Assembly (NCBI GenBank): GCA_937951345.1
Contig: CALFCF010000053.1
Span: 1 to 55,140, forward strand
Direction: 5' to 3'
DNA: 55,140 nt
Origin: an uncultured Granulosicoccaceae bacterium
Lineage (GTDB): Bacteria > Pseudomonadota > Gammaproteobacteria > Granulosicoccales > Granulosicoccaceae
Part shown: positions 16,780 to 26,458 of the stretch, piece by piece
How positions within the stretch are numbered: position 1 is the first letter of the stretch
Layout of the letters: the number at the start of each line of letters is the position of its first letter
Translations under genes and position numbers: made by a program
The notes under the pieces: model-generated
The model's database searches: none
What the model was told of the DNA's origin: nothing
Seen by the model: the letters and a program-made list of their open reading frames with translations, nothing else

Positions 16780-18118
16780 AGAATTCCATAATTACTTCAG
16801 CACCGCCGTTGTTTGCGTTGGATAACTGCAACGTACCGCCGTAGGATTCTACCAGCTCGGCGGTTAATGCCAGCCCCAATCCCTGACCTTCCTGTTTCGA
16901 ATCTGCTCGTCTGCCACGAACCGATAACTCTTCGATTTCATCTGCCGGAAAGCCCGGTCCGTTGTCGGCAACAATCAGGCGACGCTTTCCATCATTCGTG
17001 GTCGCGGATACCGAGACCGTGGTTGCACCGTATTTACAGGCGTTTTCCATTACATTGCCCAGCATTTCGAACAAGTCGGATTCATCGATACGCAGTTGGA
17101 AATCCGGGTTGATATCAATTTTAAAATTGACGGCTGCATTGTTTTCGCTTGAATAGATTTTTTTGAGTGATGCGGCCAGTCGCCGAGTGGTCGGTTTGGG
17201 GGACAGAGGCGCTGCCAATACCTTGCGGTTACCCGTCTGTGCACGGTGCAGATGATAGGAAATGATGCTCTGCATTCGCTCTGTTTGATCCGATATTATC
17301 GGGTTGTCGGTTTGTTTGATTCCGGCGGTGCTGATATTCGACAGCACCGACAAAGGTGTTTTCAGGCTGTGTGCCAAATCGTCCATCACATTGCGGTATC
17401 GCGCTTGACGATTTCTTTCACTTAACAGCAGTGTGTTAATGCTGCTTGCCAGAGGCTGTAACTCGTGGGGCAAATTGGTATCGAGTTGTTCGCGAGTGCC
17501 ACTTTCAATCAGCTTCAGGTTCCGGCCTATATCGCGCAGCGGCTTCAACCCCCACGCCAATATGCTTGCCAGTACCAGCAGTAACGCCAGGGCAGCCAGC
17601 GCGAGTATTGCCGAGAGGTTGCGATCAAAGCGGGCAAGATTACCTGCGAAAACAACGGCATCTTCCACTACCTGAATGGTAAAACGTGGCTCTGCACCGC
17701 TTGGTGCTACATAGATGGCTTGAAATTGCAACGCACGAACTTCTTCATCGCTACCGGTATTGGTGTGAACATAATTCCAGTCACCAACGCTGGCGTTCGT
17801 GATTGCAGGAATACTATTTACGCTCGAGCGTGATGACCAGACAATGTTATTCCCCGCATCGCGAACTTCCGCGTAAATCCCGGTCACTGGACTGAGCAGG
17901 CGTTGCTCGGGCAATTGTGCTTCACTGACTCGCAGATGCGTATTGTCAGTGAGTTCTGCAGCGCCGAGAATGCCGTAGATCATGCCTTGCATCTTGCTGA
18001 ACAAGGCATCTTCAGCACGTTGGTGTACGGAATGTCGAACGGCGAGTGATGTCAGAACGACGAATGTTGCAAGCACCAGACTGGCAACAATGAAAAGGCG
18101 TGCGGCAATGGAATTCAT
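16778..18118 (-). CDS. phoQ: Sensor histidine kinase, PhoQ-like
   Basis: A 446-residue inner-membrane sensor kinase. The first transmembrane segment is at about 7-27, a periplasmic sensor of about 140 residues follows, and the second is at about 168-189. A HAMP-like linker (190-240) leads to the H-box LAHSLKTPLSVLSN with His250; E. coli PhoQ has the very similar HSLKTPLAVLQ. The N-box NVMENACKYG is at 355-364, G1 DNGPGF at 385-390 and G2 GQGLGLAL near 411-418. It follows phoP by 45 bp. Acidic clusters in the sensor are modest, so the signal (Mg2+, pH or peptides) cannot be inferred. Confidence 0.85.
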   Translation of the reverse strand: MNSIAARLFIVASLVLATFVVLTSLAVRHSVHQRAEDALFSKMQGMIYGILGAAELTDNTHLRVSEAQLPEQRLLSPVTGIYAEVRDAGNNIVWSSRSSVNSIPAITNASVGDWNYVHTNTGSDEEVRALQFQAIYVAPSGAEPRFTIQVVEDAVVFAGNLARFDRNLSAILALAALALLLVLASILAWGLKPLRDIGRNLKLIESGTREQLDTNLPHELQPLASSINTLLLSERNRQARYRNVMDDLAHSLKTPLSVLSNISTAGIKQTDNPIISDQTERMQSIISYHLHRAQTGNRKVLAAPLSPKPTTRRLAASLKKIYSSENNAAVNFKIDINPDFQLRIDESDLFEMLGNVMENACKYGATTVSVSATTNDGKRRLIVADNGPGFPADEIEELSVRGRRADSKQEGQGLGLALTAELVESYGGTLQLSNANNGGAEVIMEF

Positions 18119-18163
18119 GGTGAGGTCAGCTGCGGTACCTCTAATTTACGTGTGGATCTACGT

Positions 18164-18853
18164 TCAGCTTTCGCTGTCAGCGCGTGCCAAAGCTAACCGG
18201 TAGCCGCGACCACGTAGAGTTTCTATAGGATTTAACGTCTTGTCCGGATCGAGCTTGTTACGCAAGCGCCGGACAAATACTTCCAGGATATTGGTATCCC
18301 GCTCGGTGTCTTCATCGTACAGGTGATCAATGAGGTGGGGTTTGGATATGACCTCACCCGCATGCAGTGCCAGATACTCCAGCAGTTTGTATTCGTAGGC
18401 GGTTAGTTCGACAGATTGGCTGTCCACTGAAACCTGTTGGCTGCGTGTGTCGATCTCGAGACGACCGAACCGAAGGATAGAATCCGAGAAGCCGCCACTG
18501 CGGCGTAGGATCGCTCGAATTCGCGCCATCAGCTCCTGCATATGAAATGGCTTGGCTAAATAGTCGTCTGCGCCGGCTTCCAGCCCCTCGACCTTGTCCT
18601 GCCAGCGAGTACGCGCAGTCAATATCAATATGGGATACCCAAGCTGCTTGCTGCGTACCTGGCGGATGATATCTATACCACCAAGGCCCGGCAATCCCAG
18701 ATCAATAATTGCAACATCGATCGGCATTTCGGTAGCCAGGTAAAGTCCTTCCTGCCCGTCGCCCGTTTCGTCGATAGCAAATCCGTGGCTACGAAGTTCC
18801 AGAACAATCTGTTCCCTGAGTGTATCTTCGTCTTCTACGATAAGTGCACGCAC
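18164..18853 (-). CDS. phoP: OmpR-family response regulator, PhoP-like
   Basis: A 229-residue transcription factor. The receiver has the acidic pair Glu8/Asp9, phosphoacceptor Asp51 in IIDLGLPG, Thr79 and Lys101. TARTRWQDKVEGLEAGADDY closely follows E. coli PhoP. The C-terminal winged helix (about 130-222) ends with LRGRGYRL. The start is GTG at 18853. It lies between a PepSY gene (99 bp upstream) and the kinase gene in one minus-strand operon. Probable role: control of envelope-modification genes in response to the paired kinase. Confidence 0.88.
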   Translation of the reverse strand: MRALIVEDEDTLREQIVLELRSHGFAIDETGDGQEGLYLATEMPIDVAIIDLGLPGLGGIDIIRQVRSKQLGYPILILTARTRWQDKVEGLEAGADDYLAKPFHMQELMARIRAILRRSGGFSDSILRFGRLEIDTRSQQVSVDSQSVELTAYEYKLLEYLALHAGEVISKPHLIDHLYDEDTERDTNILEVFVRRLRNKLDPDKTLNPIETLRGRGYRLALARADSES

Positions 18854-18952
18854 TGGCTATTCGAATCCGTCTAAGTGTGTGTGGGGTTGGTATAAGTCGG
18901 GATGATGGCTTGTACTTGCTCATCGTCGCCGTTGGTATTTTGTTCCTGAGTA

Positions 18953-19252
18953 TTATTCCTGAGTAGATGCCGGGTCTTTGATCACGATAACTACACTTAC
19001 CTTGCCGTCGACCAGCACTTTAACTTTGAAATGGGGTTTTTCTTCCTCAATGCTTAAGACTTTGCCGTCTCCGGCAACCTGTTTCAGTGCGACTTCACCT
19101 GCTTCCTCCTTGGATGCTGCGACCTGCGCATAAGCAGCAGGTATTGCACACAGGCTCACCATAGCTAAAAAGAGTAAGCCAGCCATAGGCGAATGGCCAA
19201 GGCCCCATGTGCCAGCCGTTCTTTTTGTCCGCTTGTTGATGGGTCGAGTCAT
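18953..19252 (-). CDS. Periplasmic PepSY-domain protein
   Basis: A 99-residue secreted protein. A basic N-terminus and hydrophobic segment (about 24-40) end in AYA, a signal peptidase I site near residue 42. The mature part is a single PepSY domain (ALKQVAGDGKVLSIEEEKP, then FKVKVLVDGKVSVVIVI). PepSY genes often precede PhoP/PhoQ-type pairs, and the protein may modulate the sensor or be an autoregulated target. A near-tandem repeat of TTCCTGAGTA (18943-18952 and 18956-18965) overlaps the stop codon. A leader inverted repeat lies upstream. Confidence 0.82.
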   Translation of the reverse strand: MTRPINKRTKRTAGTWGLGHSPMAGLLFLAMVSLCAIPAAYAQVAASKEEAGEVALKQVAGDGKVLSIEEEKPHFKVKVLVDGKVSVVIVIKDPASTQE

Positions 19253-19617
19253 GAGTTCAAATGTTTATTGTTCTGCAGATCCATTTATCACCTCGAGATT
19301 CGCTAGCAGCTGTTGGATCTGCGTTCAGTTCAGAGACTGATGCAATAACAGTTAACGTCCGAAAACAACTGTAGTACAAATGTTGAACGCTCAGTTGCCA
19401 ACTGGTTCCAAGTTCTTGACGCTGGATTCTGACACTGGCGCGTTGTGGTCGCTGAAGCACGATTTTACTGCCCGACGGCCTTTTGTATGACGTCTCAAAG
19501 TGTAGGCGGAGGCATCTGAACTGACCCTGAACTGCAGGGTTCATAGTTGACAGTCGGTCACATTCCAGCGCTGGATCCAGTTGTAAATCACTGTAATTTG
19601 ACCCGCTGGACTGCTAT
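19253..19617. other. 365-bp intergenic stretch, PepSY-phoPQ promoter region
   Basis: No supported gene. It contains a 9-bp inverted repeat at 19275-19322 next to the PepSY start, a hairpin with ACCCTG (19524-19529) and CAGGGT (19535-19540), and the palindrome TCCAGCGCTGGA at 19564-19575 just after csiV. The last two may end the mfd-csiV transcript; neither has a T tract. No canonical PhoP direct-repeat box was recognised. Confidence 0.55.
19275..19322. promoter_or_regulatory. 9-bp inverted repeat in the PepSY-phoPQ leader
   Basis: GCAGATCCA at 19275-19283 is perfectly inverted as TGGATCTGC at 19314-19322, with a 30-base spacer. It ends 22 bp upstream of the PepSY start. In the transcript it could form a leader stem-loop; in DNA it could be an operator. 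Confidence 0.4.
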
Positions 19618-20358
19618 TTACGTGTCCAGTGGAATAATCCGTACCAGGAGTCCGAATCGCGGATTGTCAATGTAGTGCAGTTCACGACTGCGCATTTTGC
19701 GACTTTGCGACATACGATAACTACGTCGCTGGTCTATGTCAGTAAATACCAGGTGGGTATCCAGATGCAGAAACCTGCCCAGGCGAACCTTGATTGTGCC
19801 GCTGACGCGCGTGGTGGCAATTTCACGCGAGTCTCCATCAAAGGCGGGACCGAGTGTGACCGGTACAAAGCGATCGTACTCACGAAAATCACCCGGCAGG
19901 TGGACTTTGAACGATCGTCCAGCATTGATGTGAATACCACGAGCGGCATTGTTATCCAGGCCAGGTTGGCGCCAGGATAAATGTCGCAACAGCCGGTAGT
20001 TAGCAGAAGCTTTAATTTGCTCTGCATGTTCCAACAGCATGCTGGGTTCTGCTATTTGCTCGAAACCGAGTGCCGCGGCCCTGTCACCGGTCAGACTGAT
20101 CGCATTTCCCAGGCGTGGCACGTAAAGGGTCGCGCCGGGCGCCGATCCGGGACGCAGGTTTTCAAACAACAACACTTCAATCTGATAGTCACGTGCCTGT
20201 GCCAACGATATAGACGGCAACGCACCACCCAATAACAAGCAGCACAGCATCAAACCGAACAGCCGGCGGGAGACGTACGGTGAACACGACAAAAACGGCT
20301 TTGCCGTGCGGCTGTTTTCTATGCGTGTAGTCATGACAGCTGTTGGGTTGTTTACCAT
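19618..20358 (-). CDS. csiV: CsiV family periplasmic peptidoglycan-binding protein
   Basis: A 246-residue exported protein. A long basic N-region and hydrophobic stretch (about 33-50) end near SLA-Q, a likely signal peptidase I site. The mature protein starts with YQIEVLLFENL, typical of the CsiV family, and contains LYVPRLG and, near the C-terminus, the family-like HYIDNPRFGLLVRI. It begins seven bases after the mfd stop. The mfd-csiV order is common in gammaproteobacteria and supports the assignment. In Vibrio cholerae, CsiV is needed for tolerance of certain D-amino acids; a similar envelope role is inferred. Confidence 0.8.
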   Translation of the reverse strand: MVNNPTAVMTTRIENSRTAKPFLSCSPYVSRRLFGLMLCCLLLGGALPSISLAQARDYQIEVLLFENLRPGSAPGATLYVPRLGNAISLTGDRAAALGFEQIAEPSMLLEHAEQIKASANYRLLRHLSWRQPGLDNNAARGIHINAGRSFKVHLPGDFREYDRFVPVTLGPAFDGDSREIATTRVSGTIKVRLGRFLHLDTHLVFTDIDQRRSYRMSQSRKMRSRELHYIDNPRFGLLVRIIPLDT

Positions 20359-20365
20359 TTGATCG

Positions 20366-23300
20366 TCAGGCTACCGCAGGTGGAGCCTTATTGCTAAGCC
20401 TGTTAAATAATGCATCAATGTATTCGAATCTTTCATCATGGTACTCAAGATCGCGGCTGATTCGTAGCACGGATTTGCCGTCAAAGCGAAATTCATCCGG
20501 CTCGGTTTGCAGCAGGCTGATCAGTGCCTGTGTATCGATTGCCGGCTTGTCGTTGAACACCAAGCGGCCGCCGCGCGCATTGAGCTCCAGTCGCTCTATG
20601 CCCATTTCATTGCAGCGCAGTCGCAAACGGGTTGAATCAAATAGATAATCGGTTTGCGGGGGTGGCAGACCAAAGCGATCAATCAACTCGACCTTAAGCT
20701 CGCGTAGTGTGTCGTTGTCCTTTGCGTGCGCGATGCGTTTGTAGAGTATCAGACGCAAGTGCACATCTGGAACATAAGCATCCGGCAACAAGGCTGGCAC
20801 GCCGAGATCAATTTCGGTGGAACGGGCGAGGGGTTTGTCATAATCCGGCAGCTTGCCCGATTTCAATGCATCTACAGCGCGTTCCAGCAATTGCGTGTAC
20901 AACGTAAATCCGATTTCCTGAATCTGTCCGCTCTGGCCTTCACCGAGAAGCTCGCCGGCGCCACGTATTTCAAGGTCATGTGTGGCAAGCGTGAAGCCGA
21001 CACCAAGATCTTCGAGAGATTCTATCGCTTGCAGGCGTTTTTGCGCCGACGCGCTCAGTGCCTTGATGGGCGGAGCAATCAAATAAGCATAGGCCTGGTG
21101 GTGCGAGCGACCCACCCGTCCACGCAGTTGATGCAATTGCGCAAGGCCGAGCTTGTCCGAGCGATTGATGATGATGGTATTAGCGCTAGGCACGTCGATA
21201 CCGCTCTCAATAATGGTGGTGCACAATAAAATATTGAATCGCTGGTGGTAGAAATCGTACATCACAGACTCCAGCTCCGATTCACGCATTTGCCCATGCG
21301 CTACGCCGATACTGGCTTGCGGCATAATCTCCTGAAGTGTCTGCGCCATGCGCTCGATGCTCGCAACCTCGTTGTGCAGGAAGTAAATCTGGCCGCCACG
21401 CGACAACTCACGCGCACAGGCTTCGCGGATTTGATTATCAGACCACTCACTGACAATGGTTTTAATCGCGTGGCGGTGTTGTGGTGGTGTCGCGATTATC
21501 GACAGGTCGCGCAAGCCCGATAAGCCCATGCTGAGCGTGCGTGGAATTGGAGTAGCAGTCAGAGTGACGATATCGACTTCGGCACGCAGTGCTTTCATGT
21601 GTTCTTTGTGACGTACGCCAAAGCGATGTTCCTCATCAACGATGACCAGACCAAGGTTGTTGTAGTGAACATCTTTTTGCAGCAAACGGTGCGTACCGAT
21701 AACGATGTCGATACCACCCGAGGCGAGCTTTTCAAGTATGCTTTTATGCTCGGCAGCTGACTTGAATCGAGACATCGATTCAATGTTGACTGACCATTCT
21801 GCAAACCGATCATTAAAGTTTTGATGATGTTGTTGCGCGAGCAGAGTGGTTGGAACCAGTACGGCCACTTGTTTTCCAGCATCGACGGCAAGAAATGCCG
21901 CACGCATTGCCACTTCTGTTTTGCCAAAACCCACATCGCCGCAGACTACACGGTCGGTTGGCCTGTCGGAACGCAAGTCGTCAACAACGGCAGCAATAGC
22001 ATTCCATTGATCAGGGGTTTCTTCAAACGCAAACGACTGAGAGAACTGGCGATAGTTGTCAGAATCACCCGGATAGGCAAAGCCTTTGCGGGCTGCACGA
22101 CGTGCATGAATTTCGAGTAATTCAGCAGCAACATCGTGAGCTTTTTTAGCTGCTTTTAGTTTGACCTTTTCCCAGTGATCGCTGCCGAGTCTGTGGAGTG
22201 GTGCACTGTCCTCGCTGGCACCCAGGTAACGACTGATTAAATGCAGTGCTGACACTGGCACATATAACTTGTCATCACCGGCATAGGCGATAGTTAAAAA
22301 TTCGGTTTCGATACCGCCTACTTCGAGTATCGCCAGGCCCTGATAGCGCCCAACCCCGTGGTCAATATGGACGACCGGTGCACCAATGTTCAGATCGGTC
22401 AGGTTGGCTATGATCGCGTCACTGTCACGCGCAGCCCGCTTGCGTTCACGTGTACGAACGCGGCCACCACCGAGTTGCACTTCGGTGACGATCGCCACAG
22501 GTGAATTGCTGGTGGGTGGTGATACCTGCAAACCCTCTTCAAGCGGTGCTGTTGTCAGCGCCAGACGGGATTTGGCGTTTTTAAACTCATGCCAGCTATC
22601 AACACTGCCGGGTTGTATGCCACAGGCCAATAATTGTTCCAGCAGACTCTCGCGCCGCCCGGCAGACTCGGCAGTGAGCAGGACGCGCCCTTCGAACTCA
22701 TTGATAAATTGCTCGAGAAGTTCAGCCGGTTTGTCGGTTGATTTACCTAATGGATAGAGGCCGGGTGATGCCGTGGCGAAATTGTGTACTGCCTGGTAAC
22801 CCTTTTGTCCGGGTTGCTCATCCAGCTCAAAGCTACCAACGGTTATCTGATTAAAAGCGGTGAGTGCATCGCGTGTCTCGTCGGGATTCAGGTATAGCGC
22901 ATCGGGCGGAAGAACAGGTCGTTCGATATCGTGACGGCGTTGCTCGTAACGCTCGTCAACTGATTCGCTGAAATCATTCAGCGCATTATCAAACTGATCG
23001 AGTAGCACGATACGGCTGTTCTGCGGCAGGTAGTCGAACACCGTCGATAAGCTTTCAAAAAATAACGGTAAATAATATTCAATACCTGCTGGTGCTTGTC
23101 CGTCTGATACTGCGCGGTAAACAGGGCTGTTACGTGTATCCGTATCAAACGCATCACGAAAAGCCCGTCTGAACTGTCTGATTCCGGCTTCATTGAGTGG
23201 GAATTCGTGCGCGGGCAGCATATCGACTTTGTCGATTTTCTCGAGCGTCAGCTGTGTATCAGCATCGAATAGTCGAATGCTTTCGATTTCGTTGTCCAGA

Positions 23301-23869
23301 AATTCGATTCGTAGCGGGTGGATACTGGCCATCGGGTACATGTCGATAATGGCACCACGGCGGGTGAACTCACCCGGCTCTTCCACTTGACTAACATGCC
23401 GGTAACCTGCGTCCACCAGATGCGCCAGAAAATCGTCAAAAACAATTTCGTCCCCGGTCTGCAACGTAAGAGAATGTTGTACCAGGAAACTGTGGGGCGC
23501 GACCCGCTGGGTTAAAGCAGAGGCTGTGATCAACAGTACGCCGGTCTGCCGCTCCCCCAGATTGTGCAAAACCCGGATGCGTTGCGATGTGATGTCCGGA
23601 TGCGGAGAAATTCTGTCGTAGGGCAGGGTTTCGAGCTCGATGAAACTCTGGATATTGTCGGTGTCGCCTGAAAAAAACTGAAGCTCTGATTCGATACGCA
23701 ACAAATCCGGCATGGTCGGACACACCACAACAACCAGTGATTGTTGAGCCGCAACGTACTCGGCAATCGCCAGTGCCATTGATGATCCGTACAGCTGACC
23801 CCAGCGGTTTTTTTCAGCCGGTGCGGGTTGCAGCAGGGGAGCATTATTAGAGGAGGTTTTCGCAGGCAC
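20366..23869 (-). CDS. mfd: Transcription-repair coupling factor
   Basis: A 1167-residue ATP-dependent translocase that removes stalled RNA polymerase and recruits UvrA. The N-terminal UvrB-like module comes first (ETLPYDRISPHPDI near 80-93). The RNA-polymerase-interacting CarD-like domain begins at about 493 (GAPVVHIDHGVGRYQG). The helicase core has Walker A GDVGFGKT at 644-651 and DEEH at 745-748, followed by TATPIPRTLSMG and the second RecA lobe. The C-terminal TRCF domain completes the protein (E. coli 1148). The start is GTG at 23869. It is intact and cotranscribed with csiV. Confidence 0.97.
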   Translation of the reverse strand: MPAKTSSNNAPLLQPAPAEKNRWGQLYGSSMALAIAEYVAAQQSLVVVVCPTMPDLLRIESELQFFSGDTDNIQSFIELETLPYDRISPHPDITSQRIRVLHNLGERQTGVLLITASALTQRVAPHSFLVQHSLTLQTGDEIVFDDFLAHLVDAGYRHVSQVEEPGEFTRRGAIIDMYPMASIHPLRIEFLDNEIESIRLFDADTQLTLEKIDKVDMLPAHEFPLNEAGIRQFRRAFRDAFDTDTRNSPVYRAVSDGQAPAGIEYYLPLFFESLSTVFDYLPQNSRIVLLDQFDNALNDFSESVDERYEQRRHDIERPVLPPDALYLNPDETRDALTAFNQITVGSFELDEQPGQKGYQAVHNFATASPGLYPLGKSTDKPAELLEQFINEFEGRVLLTAESAGRRESLLEQLLACGIQPGSVDSWHEFKNAKSRLALTTAPLEEGLQVSPPTSNSPVAIVTEVQLGGGRVRTRERKRAARDSDAIIANLTDLNIGAPVVHIDHGVGRYQGLAILEVGGIETEFLTIAYAGDDKLYVPVSALHLISRYLGASEDSAPLHRLGSDHWEKVKLKAAKKAHDVAAELLEIHARRAARKGFAYPGDSDNYRQFSQSFAFEETPDQWNAIAAVVDDLRSDRPTDRVVCGDVGFGKTEVAMRAAFLAVDAGKQVAVLVPTTLLAQQHHQNFNDRFAEWSVNIESMSRFKSAAEHKSILEKLASGGIDIVIGTHRLLQKDVHYNNLGLVIVDEEHRFGVRHKEHMKALRAEVDIVTLTATPIPRTLSMGLSGLRDLSIIATPPQHRHAIKTIVSEWSDNQIREACARELSRGGQIYFLHNEVASIERMAQTLQEIMPQASIGVAHGQMRESELESVMYDFYHQRFNILLCTTIIESGIDVPSANTIIINRSDKLGLAQLHQLRGRVGRSHHQAYAYLIAPPIKALSASAQKRLQAIESLEDLGVGFTLATHDLEIRGAGELLGEGQSGQIQEIGFTLYTQLLERAVDALKSGKLPDYDKPLARSTEIDLGVPALLPDAYVPDVHLRLILYKRIAHAKDNDTLRELKVELIDRFGLPPPQTDYLFDSTRLRLRCNEMGIERLELNARGGRLVFNDKPAIDTQALISLLQTEPDEFRFDGKSVLRISRDLEYHDERFEYIDALFNRLSNKAPPAVA

Positions 23870-24294
23870 TAAACTTTATTGCAATACAGACAGGCGTCTT
23901 TCTTCGGTGCAATTGTCCCATACCTGCAGGGTACATGCACCCTGTTGATATTGCGGAACTGGCCGGAATCTGAGCGATCAAAGCCGCTATCGAGACTATT
24001 TTTGTCACAGCTGTTTGTTGAATCGCGCAGCCGTTGGGCAGGCAAAGCACACGGGTCGCCGTGCCAGTGACAAACGACCGGCTATTTATTGCAACGACTG
24101 GAACCCCGACGGGGCGGTGATGGAGGCTACTTGGACTATAATCAGGGCAATAACGTACACACGATCATTGCGGAGGCCGGCATCGTTGGATCACGGCATT
24201 AGCCCCTGCGGCCGTGTGATGTGCCTGCAGCATGGCCTTAGACGCGTGCCGCGGGCGCTTCGCGTACAGCATCCACCAGCCTGACATTATTGAG
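23870..24294. other. 425-bp divergent intergenic region, mfd / lolC
   Basis: No supported gene. It must hold both divergent promoters. TATAAT at 24137-24142 is a possible -10 element for lolC without a good -35. A perfect hairpin, CAGGGT 23927-23932 with ACCCTG 23939-23944 around ACATGC, lies on the mfd side. Several short frames on both strands (for example 23847-24050 minus and 24015-24284 plus) look non-coding. Confidence 0.5.
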
Positions 24295-25545
24295 ATGTTT
24301 CAACCTTATCAACTATTTGTCGGGCTTCGCTACACGCGCGCAAAAAGGCGCAATCACTTCATCTCGTTTATTTCCCTGATCTCGATCATCGGAATCGCGT
24401 TGGGCGTTACGGCATTGATAACCGTTACCTCTGTGATGAACGGGTTTGAGAAAGAAATGCGTGAGCGCATTATCGGTGCTGCTTCGCATGCGACGATTAC
24501 GCAGTACGGGGAACCACTGGATGCCTGGCAAGCGTTGTCAGAAACTGCTTTGCAGCATAAAAATGTTCAGGGGGCGGCCCCGTACATCGAAGGTCAGGTG
24601 ATGCTGGTGTTTCAAGGGCGCTCCTCTGGTGCGCTGTTCCGTGGTGTGTTACCTGAGCGCGAGCCCGATGTATCAGAATTACCGTTCAAACTGCTCGACG
24701 GCGTCGCGCTTGACTCTGCACTGCCCGAAGGTGAGTTTGGCATTCTGCTGGGTTCTGATCTTGCCAATTTACTGGGCGCGATAGTTGGCGACAAAATAAC
24801 GGTTATTACGCCGGAGGCAAGCGTCACCCCGGTGGGTTTCGTACCACGATTAAAGCGTTTTACTGTTACTGGTATTTTCAAGTTTGGGATGTTTCAGTAC
24901 GACAGTGCGCTGTCAATTGTGCACGCCCGTGATGCAGGCAAGCTTCTGAAAATTGACGACGGTTTTTCCGGCGTTCGTTTGCGGCTTGATGACACATCCA
25001 TTTCGCCGCATGTGGTGAAAGATTTGCGCGATCAATTGGGCTTTGATTTTTTCGTCAGTGACTGGACGATGCAGAACGCTAACTATTTCGCGGCTGTACG
25101 CCTTGAAAAAACCATGATGTTCATTATTTTGTCGATGATCGTTGCTGTTGCTGCTTTTAACATTGTTTCAACCCTGGTCATGATGGTGCAGGACAAGCAA
25201 TCGGATATCGCGATACTCAGGACTCAAGGTGCATCACCGCGCAGTATCATGTCGATTTTTCTGGTGCAGGGAACGTTGATTGGCGTGCTGGGTACACTGG
25301 CCGGCACGATTGGTGGCATACTGCTGGCGTCAAACATTGATGTTGTTGTGCCGTTTATCGAACAGTTCACAGGCCCGGTACTCGACCCCCAGGTCTACTA
25401 CATAGACAAAATGCCCTCAGATCTACGCGCTTCATTTGTCATTAATACGGTACTTTTGTCTTTGACATTGTCGGTACTGGCAACACTTTATCCGGCGTGG
25501 CGGGCTGCCCGCACCGAGCCGGCCAGCGCGCTCGCCTATGAATAA
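24295..25545 (+). CDS. lolC: Lipoprotein-releasing ABC transporter permease, LolC/E family
   Basis: An inner-membrane permease of about 416 residues that extracts outer-membrane lipoproteins and hands them to LolA. The ATG at 24295 is preferred over an in-frame upstream start at 24232 because [20 protein letters not shown] is the classic LolC/E N-terminus. TM1 is at about 22-46; a large periplasmic domain and three C-terminal transmembrane segments follow ([20 protein letters not shown] starts TM2). The stop overlaps lolD. Only one permease gene is present here (E. coli has lolC-lolD-lolE), so it may form a homodimer of LolF type. Confidence 0.9.
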   Translation: MFQPYQLFVGLRYTRAKRRNHFISFISLISIIGIALGVTALITVTSVMNGFEKEMRERIIGAASHATITQYGEPLDAWQALSETALQHKNVQGAAPYIEGQVMLVFQGRSSGALFRGVLPEREPDVSELPFKLLDGVALDSALPEGEFGILLGSDLANLLGAIVGDKITVITPEASVTPVGFVPRLKRFTVTGIFKFGMFQYDSALSIVHARDAGKLLKIDDGFSGVRLRLDDTSISPHVVKDLRDQLGFDFFVSDWTMQNANYFAAVRLEKTMMFIILSMIVAVAAFNIVSTLVMMVQDKQSDIAILRTQGASPRSIMSIFLVQGTLIGVLGTLAGTIGGILLASNIDVVVPFIEQFTGPVLDPQVYYIDKMPSDLRASFVINTVLLSLTLSVLATLYPAWRAARTEPASALAYE

Positions 25546-26389
25546 CCCGGCACCCGATGATCCCGATTCAAAAACGAATCTGGAATTTGAGCGAACGCAG
25601 GTGATAGACACATCCGTTACCCAAGCGAATCTGCAGCGCGACAGTAGTACTGAACCTATGTCCCGACAGGCACAAGCAAGTGGCGAACCTGTGTTGTCTG
25701 CCAGAGGAATTACCAAGCGGTTTCAGCAGGGTGACCTCGATGTACCTGTGCTGGAGAACCTCGATATGTCAGTCGCGGCAGGTGAGCGCGTCGCGATTGT
25801 GGGTAGCTCGGGTTCCGGCAAAAGCACGTTGCTGCATCTGCTCGGTGGTCTGGATTCCCCCTCAACCGGTGAGATAGAAGTTGCCGGAGAGCGTATGGAA
25901 AAGCTCTCGCCGGCGGCCCGTGGGCGCCTGCGCAATCGGGTTATGGGTTTTGTCTATCAGTTTCATCATCTGTTGCCGGAATTCACAGCAGTTGAAAATG
26001 TCGCCATGCCATTGATGATCGGTGGTGAAGGCAAGTCGTCAGCGACGAAGCAGGCGAAAGAGCTTCTCGAACGCGTGGGGCTTGCAGATCGATACCGCCA
26101 TAAACCGGGTGAACTCTCCGGCGGCGAGCGACAGCGCGCTGCCATCGCCAGAGCGCTGATCAATAAGCCGCGAATTGTGCTCGCTGACGAACCGACCGGT
26201 AATCTTGATGAAGCCACATCGTCGAAAGTATACGAACTAATGCTTGAACTTAATCGTGAGTTGCAAACCAGTTTTATCGTTGTAACGCACGACATACGTC
26301 TTGCTGCACGTATGGATCGAACGCTGGCAATGCAACGGGGAGCGTTGACAGAGATGCCGACGTCGCTGGATACGCCTGAAGTTCGCTAG
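25538..26389 (+). CDS. lolD: Lipoprotein-releasing ABC transporter ATPase
   Basis: The ATPase of the Lol exporter. Counting from the ATG at 25538, Walker [10 protein letters not shown] is at 89-97, the signature LSGGE at 193-197 and Walker B IVLADEP at 213-219. The first ATG overlaps the lolC stop (ATGAATAA), supporting coupled translation, but gives an N-terminal extension of about 45 polar residues relative to E. coli LolD (233 residues). The alternative ATG at 25658 would give a typical 243-residue protein. No lolE follows; the next gene is comEC after a structured 171-bp gap. Confidence 0.92.
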   Translation: MNNPAPDDPDSKTNLEFERTQVIDTSVTQANLQRDSSTEPMSRQAQASGEPVLSARGITKRFQQGDLDVPVLENLDMSVAAGERVAIVGSSGSGKSTLLHLLGGLDSPSTGEIEVAGERMEKLSPAARGRLRNRVMGFVYQFHHLLPEFTAVENVAMPLMIGGEGKSSATKQAKELLERVGLADRYRHKPGELSGGERQRAAIARALINKPRIVLADEPTGNLDEATSSKVYELMLELNRELQTSFIVVTHDIRLAARMDRTLAMQRGALTEMPTSLDTPEVR

Positions 26390-26458
26390 GCTTTTCGCAG
26401 CCTATTTTCCGTAACACCTGCCCGCGCTTGCACCACCTTTAAACGATTATGGTACTCT

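Noticed and set aside
19257-19544. 95-codon minus-strand frame before the PepSY gene
   Set aside because: No domain or ribosome-binding site; it crosses the probable promoter and the leader inverted repeat.
23847-24284. Short frames on both strands between mfd and lolC
   Set aside because: They overlap each other and the mfd start, have no family resemblance, and one is only an upstream extension of lolC.
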